A DNA stretch of 64,000 bases from Diogma glabrata (Eukaryota; Arthropoda; Insecta; Diptera; Cylindrotomidae), in the NCBI GenBank assembly GCA_963693315.1, contig OY856186.1:93454127-93518126 (forward strand), read 5' to 3'. The notes under the pieces were generated by a model. That model did not search any database. It was not told the origin of the DNA and worked only from the letters and a program-made list of their open reading frames with translations. The translations under genes were made by a program, and so were the position numbers. Shown here one piece after another: positions 23,190 through 35,250 of this stretch (position 1 is its first letter; each line of letters opens with the position of its first letter).

Positions 23190-25361
23190 TTCTGAATCAG
23201 AATTTGTGACATTTACGATATGGCCAATTTTAAAATTTACTCCACGAAAAATAACTGAATTTACTCTTTTCTTTGGTTTTTCAATATCTTTAAGTAAATT
23301 CATCTCTGGATAATAATATTGATCATCTAAATTTATATCTTCTGGAATATCATTGTCAATGTATTCTCTTTGGAAAAATGATTCTGATAAAAGTAAACAG
23401 GAAAACCACAAAGAATATTTTATCGCTAACGTTAGAGGAATATTAAGTCGTGAAGTAATATTCCGAGCATATAATTTATGAATTTGATGAAAAGCTTCGA
23501 ATTTAAAACACCATAAATATTTGAGTGGGCCGAGATATTTTATAATCCGTACATAATGTACTAAATTATGAAACATTGGTTTCAAATTATCATTAAATAG
23601 AATTTGATACAATTTATTATGGTCTTTTATAAGAAAATCTAAATCAATTAAATCTGTTTCTTCGCATGTTGGTAAAAGTAATTTATCTATTAATTTAACT
23701 AAGATTATTAAAAACCTATACATTTATCATTGGGATCAACAAGATCACCTATCATTAGAGGCAGGAAATGGATAAATGTTTTCATTTCTTTAGCACTCAT
23801 TTTAAACGAAGCTTTTTCTATGTGTGTTTTCTCTATTGAACAGCTAACACTTCCTGATTCTGTGTCACCGTAAGCAAACATTTGCTTTCTGTAGTTCAAT
23901 GTTTCTAAAGTGAATTTTCGTTTATCATAAATCATATAATATAATATTTTGGACAAATCATATTTACAAATGCCTTGGAAAATATCATGCATTATATCGC
24001 AAGCAATGTTATCAGTTACATGAAAATGTTTAAGTTCATGAAATATTGAGTTTTCTTTTAAACCAGTTTTTTTTAAATCATTAAGTAATATATCGTCTCG
24101 ATAATTTTGTTTATTTCTTAAAATTAGGATATTCAATGCAGTCAATATGTGTTTCAGATTTGTTTCTTTTACATATTCTACAAAAATAATTTGCGACAAA
24201 CGATTTACTATACCCTAAAACTGAATTAAGTCCTAAATTGTCACCAAGGATTTGGCACAATTCAAAACGAATATGAAAATGTTTATCGTCGGTATGAATT
24301 TCTAAACCATCATCTTCTAACTTCTTTAAAACGTCTAATAGCGGGCCTAATGATATTCTATTGCCAAGTTCACTAAAATCATGAGACTTTATAAATCCTG
24401 CTACGAATATGTTGTTTAATTTACTAAGTTGGAAATTTGGGATAACTGGAAAGCTATAATATATACCACACACTTTGTGATTGCCTGACTTTGATCCAAG
24501 AGGATCATTAATTTCAAAATCGTCCATATACAGGAGAAATGGAATCGTTATCATGTTACTGGATAAGCTTTGTTAACATTTGTTAAGTTTTTGTGTTTTG
24601 ACATAATATCCATGTTTTCCAATGTACATTTTAAAATACCCGGTGTTTCAAAATATTTTGTTATTTGAAAATGTATGTCCGTTAAACAACTCTCCATTTT
24701 ATTAGCTGCTAGAGTTGGCAAATTATTAACAAGAACTTCTGACAAGTTTTTACTTAACGTAAAACATTTTGGTGCTTTATAAATTTCAATATTTTCTAAA
24801 TCCTTAAGAAACTTATGCTCTGAAGAGATGTCAGCAAAAGGAGTAGATAAACATTTTAACACAGTTTGAAATGAGGGCTCATTTCTTAAGTCATCAGGTA
24901 AAAGTTTATAAACTAACGCTTCGATTGGTTTTGTTATATATGTTGTTACAAGATCTTGAAATTCAGTTATAACTTTACGCGGAAATTCAATGTGTTCATG
25001 TTATTTTAATGTAAATAAAAATACTGATTTATTAATATTGGCAATATCTTCAGAATCAATATTGGGTGTTATTTTTAAACTAGAATTATAAGTCATAACA
25101 GACTGTGTTGGTCTACTACTTAAATTTTCATTATCATTATTTTTATTTTAGCAAAATTGGTGTATCTATATTATCTCTTTTCAATAATTCTTCTGTTTTA
25201 TCTTCATGTTTATGCATATGCTTTTTGAATGCATAAATGTTTTGGAATTTCTGTCTGCAGCCATTTTGCTTGCACTTAAATTTATAAATTGTTGGAGTAC
25301 CATAAAATACTTTCATATGGTCGATTAATAATTTGGATGTTAAAAAGTTTGATTCACACAT
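23190..25361 (-). pseudogene. CACTA-like transposase
   Basis: Reads from a C2H2-like N-terminus (25361-25143: C..C-type start, then FKCKQNGCRQKF with HMHKH) through IEFPRKVITEF and KCLSTPF (24862-24551) to PFLLYMDDFEINDPLGS (24554-24111) and NSVLGYSKSFVANYFCRIC. It then continues HELKHFHVTDNIACDIMHDIFQG and MIGDL (24199-23708) and MFHNLVHYVRIIKYLGPLKYL (23723-23181). At least three frameshifts (near 24553, 24115, 23720) and several stops break it. The DDFEINDPLG and DIMHDI blocks contain likely catalytic acids, by inference. The family is widespread in animals, and I assign it to CMC/EnSpm mainly through the element ends. Confidence 0.75.
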
Positions 25362-25401
25362 AAAACAAATTAATTTGGACGTATCTTTGGAAAACTTAGT
25401 T

Positions 25402-27331
25402 TTAATTTTTTAATTTATTAATTAGATTAGAAACTTCTGAAAACTTTTCAGACTTTAAATCAAAAAAATACTGCTCCATAAAATTCCAAGTTAATTTGCT
25501 GGTGTGTGAATATTGAGTTTGATGTATATAAAATAATTTTATAATTACATCCAAACATTTTGTAAATGTGCAGAATTTATATTTTACTCCATCACAAAAT
25601 ATATAAAATTCTTTAAGGCTCTGTAACTCTGGGCCTACTACAACAATTTTGGGTTGCAGAGTTTAATTTAGGTTGCATGTCATTTACAGTATGTACATGT
25701 AATAAAAAATCTGATTGTGCATCAGCAATTGTTGGTTTGTATTTCTTACTTGTTCTTTGTGGTTGCATTATTGAATTCAACAAAAGTGCAACAATACAAT
25801 CTCGCGAATCTAGAACGAAAAAGCACAATTAACAAAATTAAATTGGTGGGAAAATTATACTCAGTATAGTATTTAAGTTCGAATTTTAATTAAGTTTTGA
25901 AAATAACCTACTTTTATCAGTTTTCTCCGATTTGGCCAATACAAGCAAGTTTTTAGATGGTTTATCTTTAATTTCTTCGTCATAGTAGGGAATAATTTTT
26001 GACACAAAATCCTCATATTTAATAAGTAATATATTTGTTTTATCTGGATACACAGTCTCAAAATCTATTTCAATCTTGAAAAAAAGGTTCAATGTTAAAC
26101 AAATGAATAAATATACATATAGTGGTTTAGAATTCCTACCAACTGATAGCCATTTGCATCGTTAAAACGTGGCCACTCCATTAATAAATTTGTTAAACTC
26201 ATACTTCCAATATTTTGAAACTGTGGTACTCTAAATTTTGAAGTTTTTCTCCAATTTTCACAAACAGTTTCCCACGGGGAGCAGTTATTTGTTAGCCAAC
26301 ATTTCAAGTCTTCTAAATTGGTTTCTACAAATAAAAATTTTATAACACATTTTCGTTACATCAAATATTATTAAACAAAACAAAAAAAAGTTCATTCTCA
26401 AGTGTATTTGTTTGCACAGCTGGAGAATCTTTGCCGGGCAGTGATTTTACAAATTCGGCATTTACATTACACCATCTGGCATGTAATTTTCCAGTTGGAT
26501 TTTTTTTTTCCGGGCTTCCGATCCAAAAAGTAGGTTTCCTAAAAATTAATATTTTTATTAAAAATTTTTAATTGTTTTTTTTTGAGTAAATGAAATAAAA
26601 ATTACAGCAGTTTCGGTAGGGAAGCAGATGTGTATTGCGTTAGCCCATTTCTTCATATCACTATATGTGATTCTTTGTTTTTGGATTAAATATCGATCAA
26701 CTATGCAATGTGTTAATTGCGTTTGTTGTTTGGTTGTCAAACTTTTATGTTGATTGTAATATGTCAAGATCATTTGACCTTTAATGGACATGCTCAACAC
26801 ACTATGAACATCCATTTTTACATCAGAGCAGCATTCTTTACCATCAACAATTGGCTTTGGAGGATGACGATAAACTAGTAGTTATTTATTCTAGCCAATC
26901 CAATATTTTTGTTGTAGCTGATCCAGAAATCGTATCAGCATCACAAACCATTGGTATACCCTTCAAAATTGTATTGTATTGTATAATAAGTATAAAGTAA
27001 ACAATTAATAAGTATAATTTACCTGTTCTCTTCTCCATTTTTTTAAGCCATTGGTAAATAAAACTCGGTCTCCAAAAAAACCAGCACTATCAATATTTTT
27101 AAAAAATAAATCTACTTCTTCTAGTTCTATAGCACTTAAATGTTTGATCATATTAATGCTCCATGCATCTAATAATGAACAAACATTTTGAGATAATCCC
27201 CAAGCTTGAAAAATTGATTGAACAAGAACGTTTTCGTTTAAATCACAAACACTATTGTCTAGGGGAATCACAACTATGTTTTCTGAAGCTAAAACTTCTT
27301 CTCCTTGCACAAACTCTCTTTCTACTATTCA
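25402..27331 (-). pseudogene. Second gene of the CACTA-like element, multi-exon
   Basis: Exons on the minus strand: N-terminal (about 27331-27024, ending GLKKWRREQ at a GT donor); 26860-26610 (VLSMSIKGQMILTYY, THCIVDRYL, AIHICFPTE); 26537-26375 (NPTGKLHARWCNVNAEFV); 26315-26145 (WLTNNCSPWETVCENW, LMEWPRFNDANGYQL); 26070-25910 (IEIDFETVYP); and 25805-25402 (YKPTIADAQSDFLLHV, then IVVVGPELQSLKEFYIFCD). GT-AG borders are visible at most joins. Two frameshifts break it: at a run of ten A/T (26510-26519) and near 25660. Such a protein often accompanies this transposase family. Its function is unknown, possibly DNA binding or regulation. Exon limits are approximate. Confidence 0.6.
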
Positions 27332-27840
27332 AAATAAAATAAAATTATTATTTATATATATTAAAATATTTGCAATTTCTCACTTTTATTCACGATTTTT
27401 AACTAATAACACGATTTTTAACTAACCACAATAACATTAATTAAAATAAAAATTATTCACAAAACAGCAACGTTGTTTTGCGACTCTATATAAATGAACA
27501 ATGACTAAATATTTTCAAAAATGTTAGAATAATACAGTTAATAAGAATTTCTTCATAAATTTCTAAAACCTTATGCAGTTTTAAGAAGACTCTGTTTGAA
27601 ACAATAAGGTATCATATGAACTACATTTCATTGTTTAGAATTTTTCCTAGAATTTTCCCAAATAGATTCAACTTTTCAAATTAAATAGATAGCACATTAA
27701 ATTTTAAACAGTTTTCTACTTCTTTCAGCAAATTTAAGATGGTTTTCCTATAAATTTAAATAATATGACAATCTTTTTAAAACTATATGCCACATTTCTC
27801 TCAGTGTATGCTTTCATCGACAGCATATATATACTACTGA

Positions 27841-27880
27841 CGATTTTATTTTAATTTATCAGTGAAATTTATTATAATAC
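27841..27880 (-). repeat. Inverted copy of the 19090-19128 repeat
   Basis: CGATTTTATTTTAATTTATC, followed by AGTGAAATTTATTATAATAC, is the complement of 19090-19128 with a one-base indel. Confidence 0.6.
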
Positions 27881-30739
27881 TTGTTAAGTTTGAACAAACA
27901 AAATTATTAAAATGTTCTATTAATACATATGAGATGACGTGGCTATTTCCATACATTTTTTTATATTAAATTTGATCAATTTTTGGTACTTTGATCAATA
28001 TTTAAAATTTTGAACTTCGATTATGCGAATTATTAAATATTGTAGGTCACAAATGCGAAAAATTGTCGAAAATTTCCTTGCAAATTTGCATGCAAATGTG
28101 GTCAATTTTTGTGTTTTCTTATGTGCTAACAATACAAAATTTCGTTTGACTAACTACCAGCGAATTAGATATTAACTGATAGATAAATTATAGAATAGCA
28201 TGAATAAATGACGGAAAACTTTAAACAAAAAAAAATGTATGAAATACATACTTTAAACTTTTTTTCTTTATTTACAATTTAAGGGCATTTTTCCACATAA
28301 AAATGACAAAAACATATAATATGTCCACGATTATAATGGTATACCCAGTATGAGACAAATTCCAACGCGGGAAATGTGTCATCCAGAATGTATGGATTTT
28401 CATATAAATGTTCAAATAAATAGATGGAGAAAAAATTATTTAAAATTTAATTTTTTTTTTCAGCTTATTCAGTTTTTGGTCTAAAATTTGTACGAAACGC
28501 GTACAGACAAGTTCAACAAACTTGGTTTTTTAAATTTGAGACTAATTCCACAATGGGGAGTTGCTGAAAAATTGATGACGAAATGCAAGCCAACACAAAT
28601 CTCAAGTTAAATAAAAGTGTGTTATAATAAAAATGTACGTGCATATATGCAAAAAAGATTAACCGCAGTGGAGATGCAGTTTCCAAATTAATGTAGCTAA
28701 AAATATGTCTTATCACAAATAGCTAATAGTGAGACGGACCATTAAAGTTCATTTACGTACCGTTATCAATTTAATGTTTAGTAGTTAGTTAATAACCAAT
28801 CTCATGCTATTTGGAGATGGATACTTATAGTTGCGTTACCAAGTGATCTATTTAAAAATGTGATAAATTGATCGAAAGTGATCTTTTTAAAAACAAATAT
28901 GTGGTTCGTTTTGTTAAAATTTATGGAGGGATTGCTAGCCATAAGGCACAAAGGAATTAATTATTTTAATTTATATAAGTGACTAAATTAAATGTCATAC
29001 GCACTGAAACCAATGCTTAAAACATGTTTTTTGATTATTCAAGAGAAAATTGGTTCATGTTGTAATTTGTAGGTTGTACTAATAAGATATAAATGAAAAA
29101 AACTCGTCAAAGATTCACCTTAAACTTTTCTTTTATCTCTACTATTGCGTTAGTAGTCTACCAGTCATAAATTATTCTCAAAAAATTCATCTTATTATCA
29201 TCGCAATTGATCATGACATAAATCTTTATATGAAAAAAGCCTCATCTCATATTTTATGTTTCAACATTCTCCAAAAATTAAGCTGATTTTCTTCAACGAG
29301 TATAAGCAAGAAAAAAATATATATAAGAAAAGGTTTATGATTTTGTCTGTCTTCACCAATTTTTTTTTGTAAATTGTTCGAATAATACGTCTAAATCTCG
29401 ATAAGGCTATTTATGGTTTTGATTTATAAAATTTTCTTTTTCATGCGAAGATTTAATTTGATTGATTATTTCTTTCGTGATTTATTTGATCTATTTATAA
29501 AAAAAATTGATTGATAAGTGATGGTATGCATTATGTATGAGAATAGATAAAATTTGCTCAGTTTATTTTGTGTTTTATATTGATATATTTAGGTTATCCG
29601 TTCAGAAAATTTGGTTTTAAAAAAAAACTTTTATCGACAAGAACGTAGAAAAGAACTCTATGGAAGTTATTTCATGACTAACGATTTTTCATCTTAAATT
29701 TAAAACGAAAAGAAATGGTTACCCAGTTTTAACTTTGAGTCGGGTTTTTCATATTAAAACCATAAAAAATAATCACAAAATCCAGTTATCAAAAACAGTA
29801 TTAAAGTTTTATTATTTTTATCTTTATACGACAAGAAATTTTGTTTTTCTTAGACAACTATTCGGAAAGAAAAAAAAAATAGTAAGGGAAGAAAAACATA
29901 CAAGTAGTTTAAATAATAAATCTTAAACCTAAAAAAAATTCTCTAAGATATAGTTTTTTGAGATGGAGTTCTGTGTTAATAAAAAAAGAATTATAATTAA
30001 TTTAAAAAGTTGAGATTAATTTGAGTTTTATCTATGTTTTGAAAGGAAATTATATGGAAAATTGTTTGCTTTATTTTTATTTGAATTGAACCCAATGAAG
30101 TTATCTAAAATGTAATGACATCATTCAGTTTGACCAATCAAATTTTAAACATACTAATAAAAGGAAAATTATTAAGAATAGGTAGGTTATCACGGGTGAT
30201 TATCACGAATATTTAATTTTTTTTTCAGAAATATGAATTAATAGACTTATAAATTAATAAAACTCTTAAATTAATATTTCTTGACGAATCCAATTTTTAA
30301 AAACAAAATAATTTTTAAAGTGAACATATTGTATCTACCACTTATGTTATGGAACCACTCTTATCTTATTCTTTTTATTCTTATATGGAGCCACTAGAAT
30401 TTGATTATAAATAATTTTGTACATTGCAATTAATTAGCTGTATTAAAATATTTATTAAATTATTCAATAATTTATGTGAAAACAAATCTAATATTTACAG
30501 GAAAAATTAACTTAAAATCGATTATTATGACTTTAGTCCATAAATTTGAAAGGAAACTCAAATTATTCTATTTACATTTTTTGCAAATGCAGTAATTTTA
30601 AAAGAGTGAAAAATGTCAATGTAAAGAAAAGTCAAAAAAAGGAAGTTTAGAAAAACACAAAAGTGTGAAAATAGAACCAAATAAATAATAATAATAACAA
30701 TAATGCATAAACATAAAGAAATCCAAAATGGCAAAACAT
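27881..30739. other. AT-rich region, nothing recognised
   Basis: Only short frames without motifs. No repeat or terminus that I can support. Confidence 0.5.
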
Positions 30740-31000
30740 TTTTTAAACGAGTTCCCCTCGACCGGTGGCAAATTCTCATAATATTTTGAAAAATTCCTCA
30801 AGCAAGTGCCTTGCCTACAAGTCAATCAACAAATTTTTAAACATTTTCTCATACAGTACTTTAAACATTTTTGAGCGAAATAATACATTTTAATTTTTAT
30901 ATATAAAAGTTGTAGTATGCTCATGCAATTGCATGTTGATTAATTCTTTGCGTCACACAGTTTTAATACATGTTTCTAAGTCTAAATACCCTAAAGAATT
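30740..31000. repeat. Diverged third copy of the 0.6-kb duplicated segment
   Basis: Shares with 40930-41110 and 43865-44040, in the same order: CAAGTSAMTCAACWAATTTTTAA, TTTTCTCATACAGTA, CTCATGCAATTGCAT and TTYTAAGTCTAAAT-like blocks. The flanks differ. Confidence 0.45.
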
Positions 31001-31936
31001 TAACTTTCATTTTATTTCATATTTTTGACTTGCGTCAATAATAAAAACTGGGCATGTAAGTATTACGAAAGAATATATGAGGTTTTGTCGTAATGAATTA
31101 CGGTTGTTCAACATTTAGTTTTTGATTTTCGTGTTATTTATTTTTTTTTTGTAATATTATAATTTCGAGATCATATGATGAAATATTTGTATTGAGCGTA
31201 AGAGTGACCATGGCACATAAAAAAGAAACATAAATATAAAATTCTAGCTATAAATAATCAATCGATCGTTATTTAAATTTAAAATCAAATAGTCAAGTTG
31301 TTATCAACTTTGCCACAAGTGTTTTAATTTTTGTTGAAATGTTTGTAAAATTATTTTATGTGCTAAATTAGTTAAGTTTTGGTGGCCTTTTTTATGATTT
31401 TTGTGTATTTTAAAATTTTGATTGGTAACAATTTTGATAAAAAAGCGAACAACAAAATACAAATTTCCACATTTTTGTTTATTACAAAAATAACATTTTT
31501 TATATTTTTATTTTTTTTATTTGAGCGTGTTTGTTTTAGAAAACGGTTTTGACGAAAGCAAAACCATTGTTTACCATTTTACCTGTTGTAAAAAAAATTA
31601 ATTTGAATGTGGCTGAAAAAGATATGCAAACATCCATGTTATAAATAAGAAATATAATAAGATTATAAGAAATACATAAGAAATTGTGTTCGAAAGGCAA
31701 TAGTTCCTCAAAAGTTTTTCGCAAGAACGAGAAGTTGTATAAAAATAAAGGGTTGCGCTTAATTTGTAATTTAGCTTGTCGTTAATGTTTAAATGTGATA
31801 GATTTTTAACGAGAAACATGTACGTACGAAGTAATATTCCATGAATTTTTACAGTAAAACTTTTTAATGGCATCATAGTTTTTGCAAAACAATGCAGTTT
31901 TTGCAGGAAATATTGAAAAAATAGAACACAAACATT
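31001..31936. other. AT-rich region, nothing recognised
   Basis: Short minus-strand frames (for example 31954-31598) show no recognisable domain. Confidence 0.4.
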
Positions 31937-32193
31937 TGTGGAGGTCCACACCAAAACGCTACATTTCCATTTTCTTTAAAAAATAAATTGTGTACTTAGA
32001 TCGGCTCCAATTTCTGAATTCGATCGAAAGCTCAAAAATTTATCTATGCTTAAATTAGAACTGTTTTTCCTCTTTGTAGAATAGAGCTTGCTTTAGACAT
32101 AATGTTATCTGTGTAATGACATAATCAAATTTTCTTGAACTGCGTTGGAAAAATATAATAATGGAAATGTAGCGTTTTGGTGTGGACCTCCTC
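31937..32193. mobile_element. 257-bp MITE
   Basis: TGTGGAGGTCCACACCAAAA followed by CGCTACATTTCCATT at the left is matched by the complement at 32160-32193 with one mismatch near the tip. The inside is AT-rich and non-coding. No clear target-site duplication. Confidence 0.75.
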
Positions 32194-32651
32194 ATTTCCT
32201 ATCTTACTTTAGTTATCATAATCCCATTGTAAATGTTATAGATTTGGATATTTCTCCACTCAAAAATGATAATTAAAAGATGCGATCAATTGTGAATTGT
32301 AAGCAATGTTAATAAAGTTTGTCTTAAAGAATATGAACAGTATGAGGTCACTAATAATTAATGACTTAAAAGAATGTAATATGTTTTTATTTCCACATTA
32401 CGAAGTTTCACTTCTTCCGGAGGGACTACACGCACAATTTTTTTATTGAAGCGTCAAAGCGATGATTTAGAAGAGCAAATGATATTGGATGATTTAAATA
32501 CAATATGATCGTCATGATGTTTTGGCTTTCAATCATGTTCATCTTTCGTGTACTATAATTTAATATGGTTCTTTACATTTTACACAACGTCAACGGATAT
32601 ATGGTTGGATTGACGATTTTTCAAATACAATTTAAAGTGTGAATTCTAAAG

Positions 32652-32715
32652 CAGTGTTTCTTAACCCGTGCTCCGCGGACCATTAGAGGCCTGTCGGAGA
32701 AGTTTAGTGGTCCGC
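32652..32715 (+). mobile_element. hAT-like 5' terminus
   Basis: CAGTGTTTCTTAACCCGTGC then TCCGCGGACCATTAGAGGCC and AGTGGTCCGC. This is the typical hAT TIR with adjoining GGTCCGCGGACC palindrome. The partner end is not seen, so the extent is unknown. Confidence 0.5.
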
Positions 32716-33019
32716 AAATTTCTTTATATCTGTTACCAGTTACAATTTTAATTTATTCTAGCGCTTTTTTCACTCCTCAAATGTGAATCCTATTTCGCAA
32801 ATTAAAATTTTATCCTACGATAGCATATAAATATTCTTTTTCTGTGCAGGCTTAATCCCTTGTGAAAATGTTTTTTGTTGACTAGCGTAAAACCATTTTT
32901 TAACGACTGTCATAGAAAATAATGTTTTTCTACTCCTATCACAGTAAATTATAAATTACATCACAGTATCCATCACATGTAAATCAATTACATATTTCAA
33001 ATAGCGTGCGGTAAGTAAA

Positions 33020-33065
33020 AAAACGTGCGGTAATGGGTTTTCATATATATATTACCGCACGCTTT
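33020..33065. repeat. Short hairpin with GTGCGGTAAT stem
   Basis: AAAACGTGCGGTAAT pairs with ATTACCGCACGCTTTT across 16 bases. An extra GCGTGCGGTAA occurs just upstream at 33004. Confidence 0.55.
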
Positions 33066-33254
33066 TAATAAAAAGAAAAATTTTTATTTAAAGAAAAATG
33101 TTATTCTTAAAAATTAAATATTTCAATTCATTTTGACACAAAATAATGCAAAGCCTACCACAATTTGTAAACTATTTGCATTTAATTTATAATTAATAGT
33201 TCATTTTTTCAAGTAATTATATGCGTTTGGGCATTAAAACAAAGTCGTAGAAAA

Positions 33255-33384
33255 AGTATATAACAAATCTCGAGATGTAAAGCATTTTCCATGCTCGTGA
33301 AGATACTGCACTCGACGCTACGCGGCTCGTGCGCAAAATTTTCCCTCGCATGTAAAATTTACAACTCTAGATATGTAATATACT
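33255..33384. repeat. Fold-back element F
   Basis: AGTATATAACAAATCTCGAG at the left pairs with CTCTAGATATGTAATATACT at the right; inner words TGTAAA and TTTACA also pair. The centre is GC-rich (GCACTCGACGCTACGCGGCT). It is non-coding. Confidence 0.45.
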
Positions 33385-33515
33385 AATTTCTATCTATCAG
33401 TTCAAAACAGAAAGTTGGCTTTGCTGTTTAGCGAGCATTTTTTAATTTTTTCTGCTCTTAGTCGGAAAGTAAAACCACAAGTAAAACCAAAGACATAATG
33501 GACAAAGACATAATA

Positions 33516-33905
33516 TTAAAATTTATTAATCTCTTCTCCCCAAAACACTTTTGATTTTTTGGCTTTATAACCCGAGGGCTTCTTTTTTATAAAAGGCATA
33601 AATCTTTTATATTTACTAATATTCAAATTTTCTTTAACGATGAATGTTGATTTTAACATTGAATAATTTGACCTCATTGTTGAAGACTTTTTTGTCTGCG
33701 ATAGTTCACCAAAATATACCAAAACCACATCTTCAGAATAAAAATGTCCTGTTTTTTGGTTCTTACACCAATTGATAAATAATAGGTAAGCTTTTTCATA
33801 CCGGACTTTAGATTTTTCAGGCAACAGATCTAAAGTTAAATTGTTGGCTGCTTCTTTTAGATGAGGTAAAGTGCTAATTATATCACTTTCATCACTACTG
33901 CTCAT
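33516..33905 (-). pseudogene. Tyrosine recombinase N-terminal domain (Crypton-like)
   Basis: A 129-aa frame resembling the SAM-like core-binding domain of eukaryotic tyrosine recombinases: LPEKSKVRYEKAYLLFINWC, EDVVLVYFGELS, then STMRSNYSMLKSTF and FWGEEINKF. The catalytic domain (R-H-R-Y) should follow but the frame stops at 33516 and nothing of it is visible to the left, so it is truncated. In insects such domains occur in Crypton-type mobile elements and in domesticated genes; a short intact frame could also be a domesticated fragment. Confidence 0.6.
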
Positions 33906-34040
33906 TTTAAATTATTTTTGTTTAAAAATAGATATAAACTCTGTATAAATTTGAAATTTATTAATTTTAAATTTTAACTTGAACAACAAATAAATGCCTC
34001 CTTTGCAACTTTGATCGCATTTGTCGGCAGTCGTTAAAAA

Positions 34041-34152
34041 AATAGTATGTATATTTTGAGCAGAAAGTAACATTGCTGCTCTGACATGATTGCAATTATC
34101 ATGCACGAGCAGCAATGTAGTACTTTCTGCTCTTAATATACAATCTACTATT
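34041..34152. repeat. Fold-back element G (AATAGT ends)
   Basis: AATAGTATGTATATTTTGAG, CAGAAAGTA and ATTGCTGCTC pair with GAGCAGCAAT, TACTTTCTG and CTCTTAATATACAATCTACTATT-like sequence. It has a short central loop with TGATTGCAATTATCA. It lies next to the recombinase fragment and is non-coding. Confidence 0.65.
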
Positions 34153-34412
34153 TCGCTACATAACAAATTGTTACCATATAGCAGCTATGGTATTTTCATG
34201 TAATTTAAAAAAAGTTTTTAAATCAAAGCAACTATGAAAAAATAGAATACGAATTTTGAATTTTATGTTGTTATGTCGATTTCTAATTTAATAGTTAAAT
34301 CGTTTATTATTATTATCGTAAAAAAAAATTCATTTCCTATGCAAGATAAAAACGTTTAAGGTTTACGTGAAAAAATTTTTACTCACGAAAAAACAGCAAA
34401 ATATATAGACTG

Positions 34413-34934
34413 AGAGCCAGTCACCGGCAGACTTACGGTATTTTAGCAAACTCCATATTGATGCGAGGTATAGTTTTTCACCTGCCGTAGTTGAAATGGG
34501 TATTCACTATCCCCGCCGATAGTTCCTTTGGGTGTGTCTGCAAGTCGAAAAACGTAAAAATTGACTCCAAAAACGTGATTTCAGCATGTCCGCCGTTTTA
34601 ATATCTTAAAGTATACAATCTTTTTTTATTAAAAAATCCAATGAATGACACCTACTCCGGTTCCGAGTATTTTTTTTTTAAATTTCAAAGTGTTAAAATT
34701 TCATGAAAATTTACTTTATTTCAGCAAAGCTGAAATTTGTACATGTTATTTACATTATTATTATACATATATATTTTAAGAATCACACACAGGGCGGTTC
34801 CAACATGCGGGCACACGCTATAAGGCTTTCTTTGTCTGAATAGGAATGAAAGCGAATCAGTAGTCATACGTATTGTGAATAATTTTTATGAATGTTATAA
34901 TTTAATAGTCTGTTAAGTAATAAAAATATAATTT
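34413..34934 (+). repeat. Left TIR of the 4.9-kb transposon
   Basis: Pairs with 38774-39296. Breaks off exactly where the Helitron-like segment starts. Confidence 0.85.
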
Positions 34935-35250
34935 TGTAATGAAGAGCTTTTCCATTGGCGAACCAATGAAGCGGCATAGCAGGCTGCGTACCTAGAAATT
35001 ATTAACGCCTTAACGACTAGAGCTCAGTCATCGTGGATTTGATAGATTAATACCTGCTGCTTCAACACAAATAGAGAAATGTACGCAAATTACGTGAATA
35101 AACAGAAGTGGAAACAATACGAATGAAAAAAATGAAACTCTGGCGACCCCTTTTGCGATGAACCACGATCAGCACGTCCAACCCTCACCATCACTCCCAT
35201 ACGCCCACACACTCACGCTGCATACACGCTAACGTTCACCCACACACTCA
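34935..35250 (-). mobile_element. Helitron-like segment lacking its 3' tip
   Basis: The reverse complement matches 61501-61785: CACGATCARCACGTCCAACC, GGCGACCCC, GTACATTTCT, GGTACGC, CCTGCTATG and CATTGGTTCGCCAATG occur in the same order. In the 61-kb copy this leads to a Helitron 3' hairpin and CTAG. Here it stops short of that, at the TIR border. Confidence 0.6.

Larger units (their letters stand above)
21871..27806 (-). mobile_element. CACTA-like (CMC) DNA transposon, 5.9 kb
   Basis: The left end starts CACAGAGAGAAA at 21871. The right end, read on the minus strand from 27806, starts CACTGAGAGAAA. TAT flanks both sides (21868-21870 and 27807-27809), a 3-bp target-site duplication as expected for CACTA elements. 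Two minus-strand genes lie inside: a multi-exon accessory gene (27331-25402) followed by a transposase (25361-23190). The termini and duplication are seen directly; the superfamily call combines them with the protein motifs. Confidence 0.75.

Noticed and set aside
28000..30700. Possible host gene in the quiet region
   Set aside because: Frames up to 73 aa only, with no domain, no splice-supported chain and random-like composition.
33287..33330. GC-rich patch as a tRNA or regulatory site
   Set aside because: No cloverleaf or T-loop consensus. Better explained as the centre of a fold-back.
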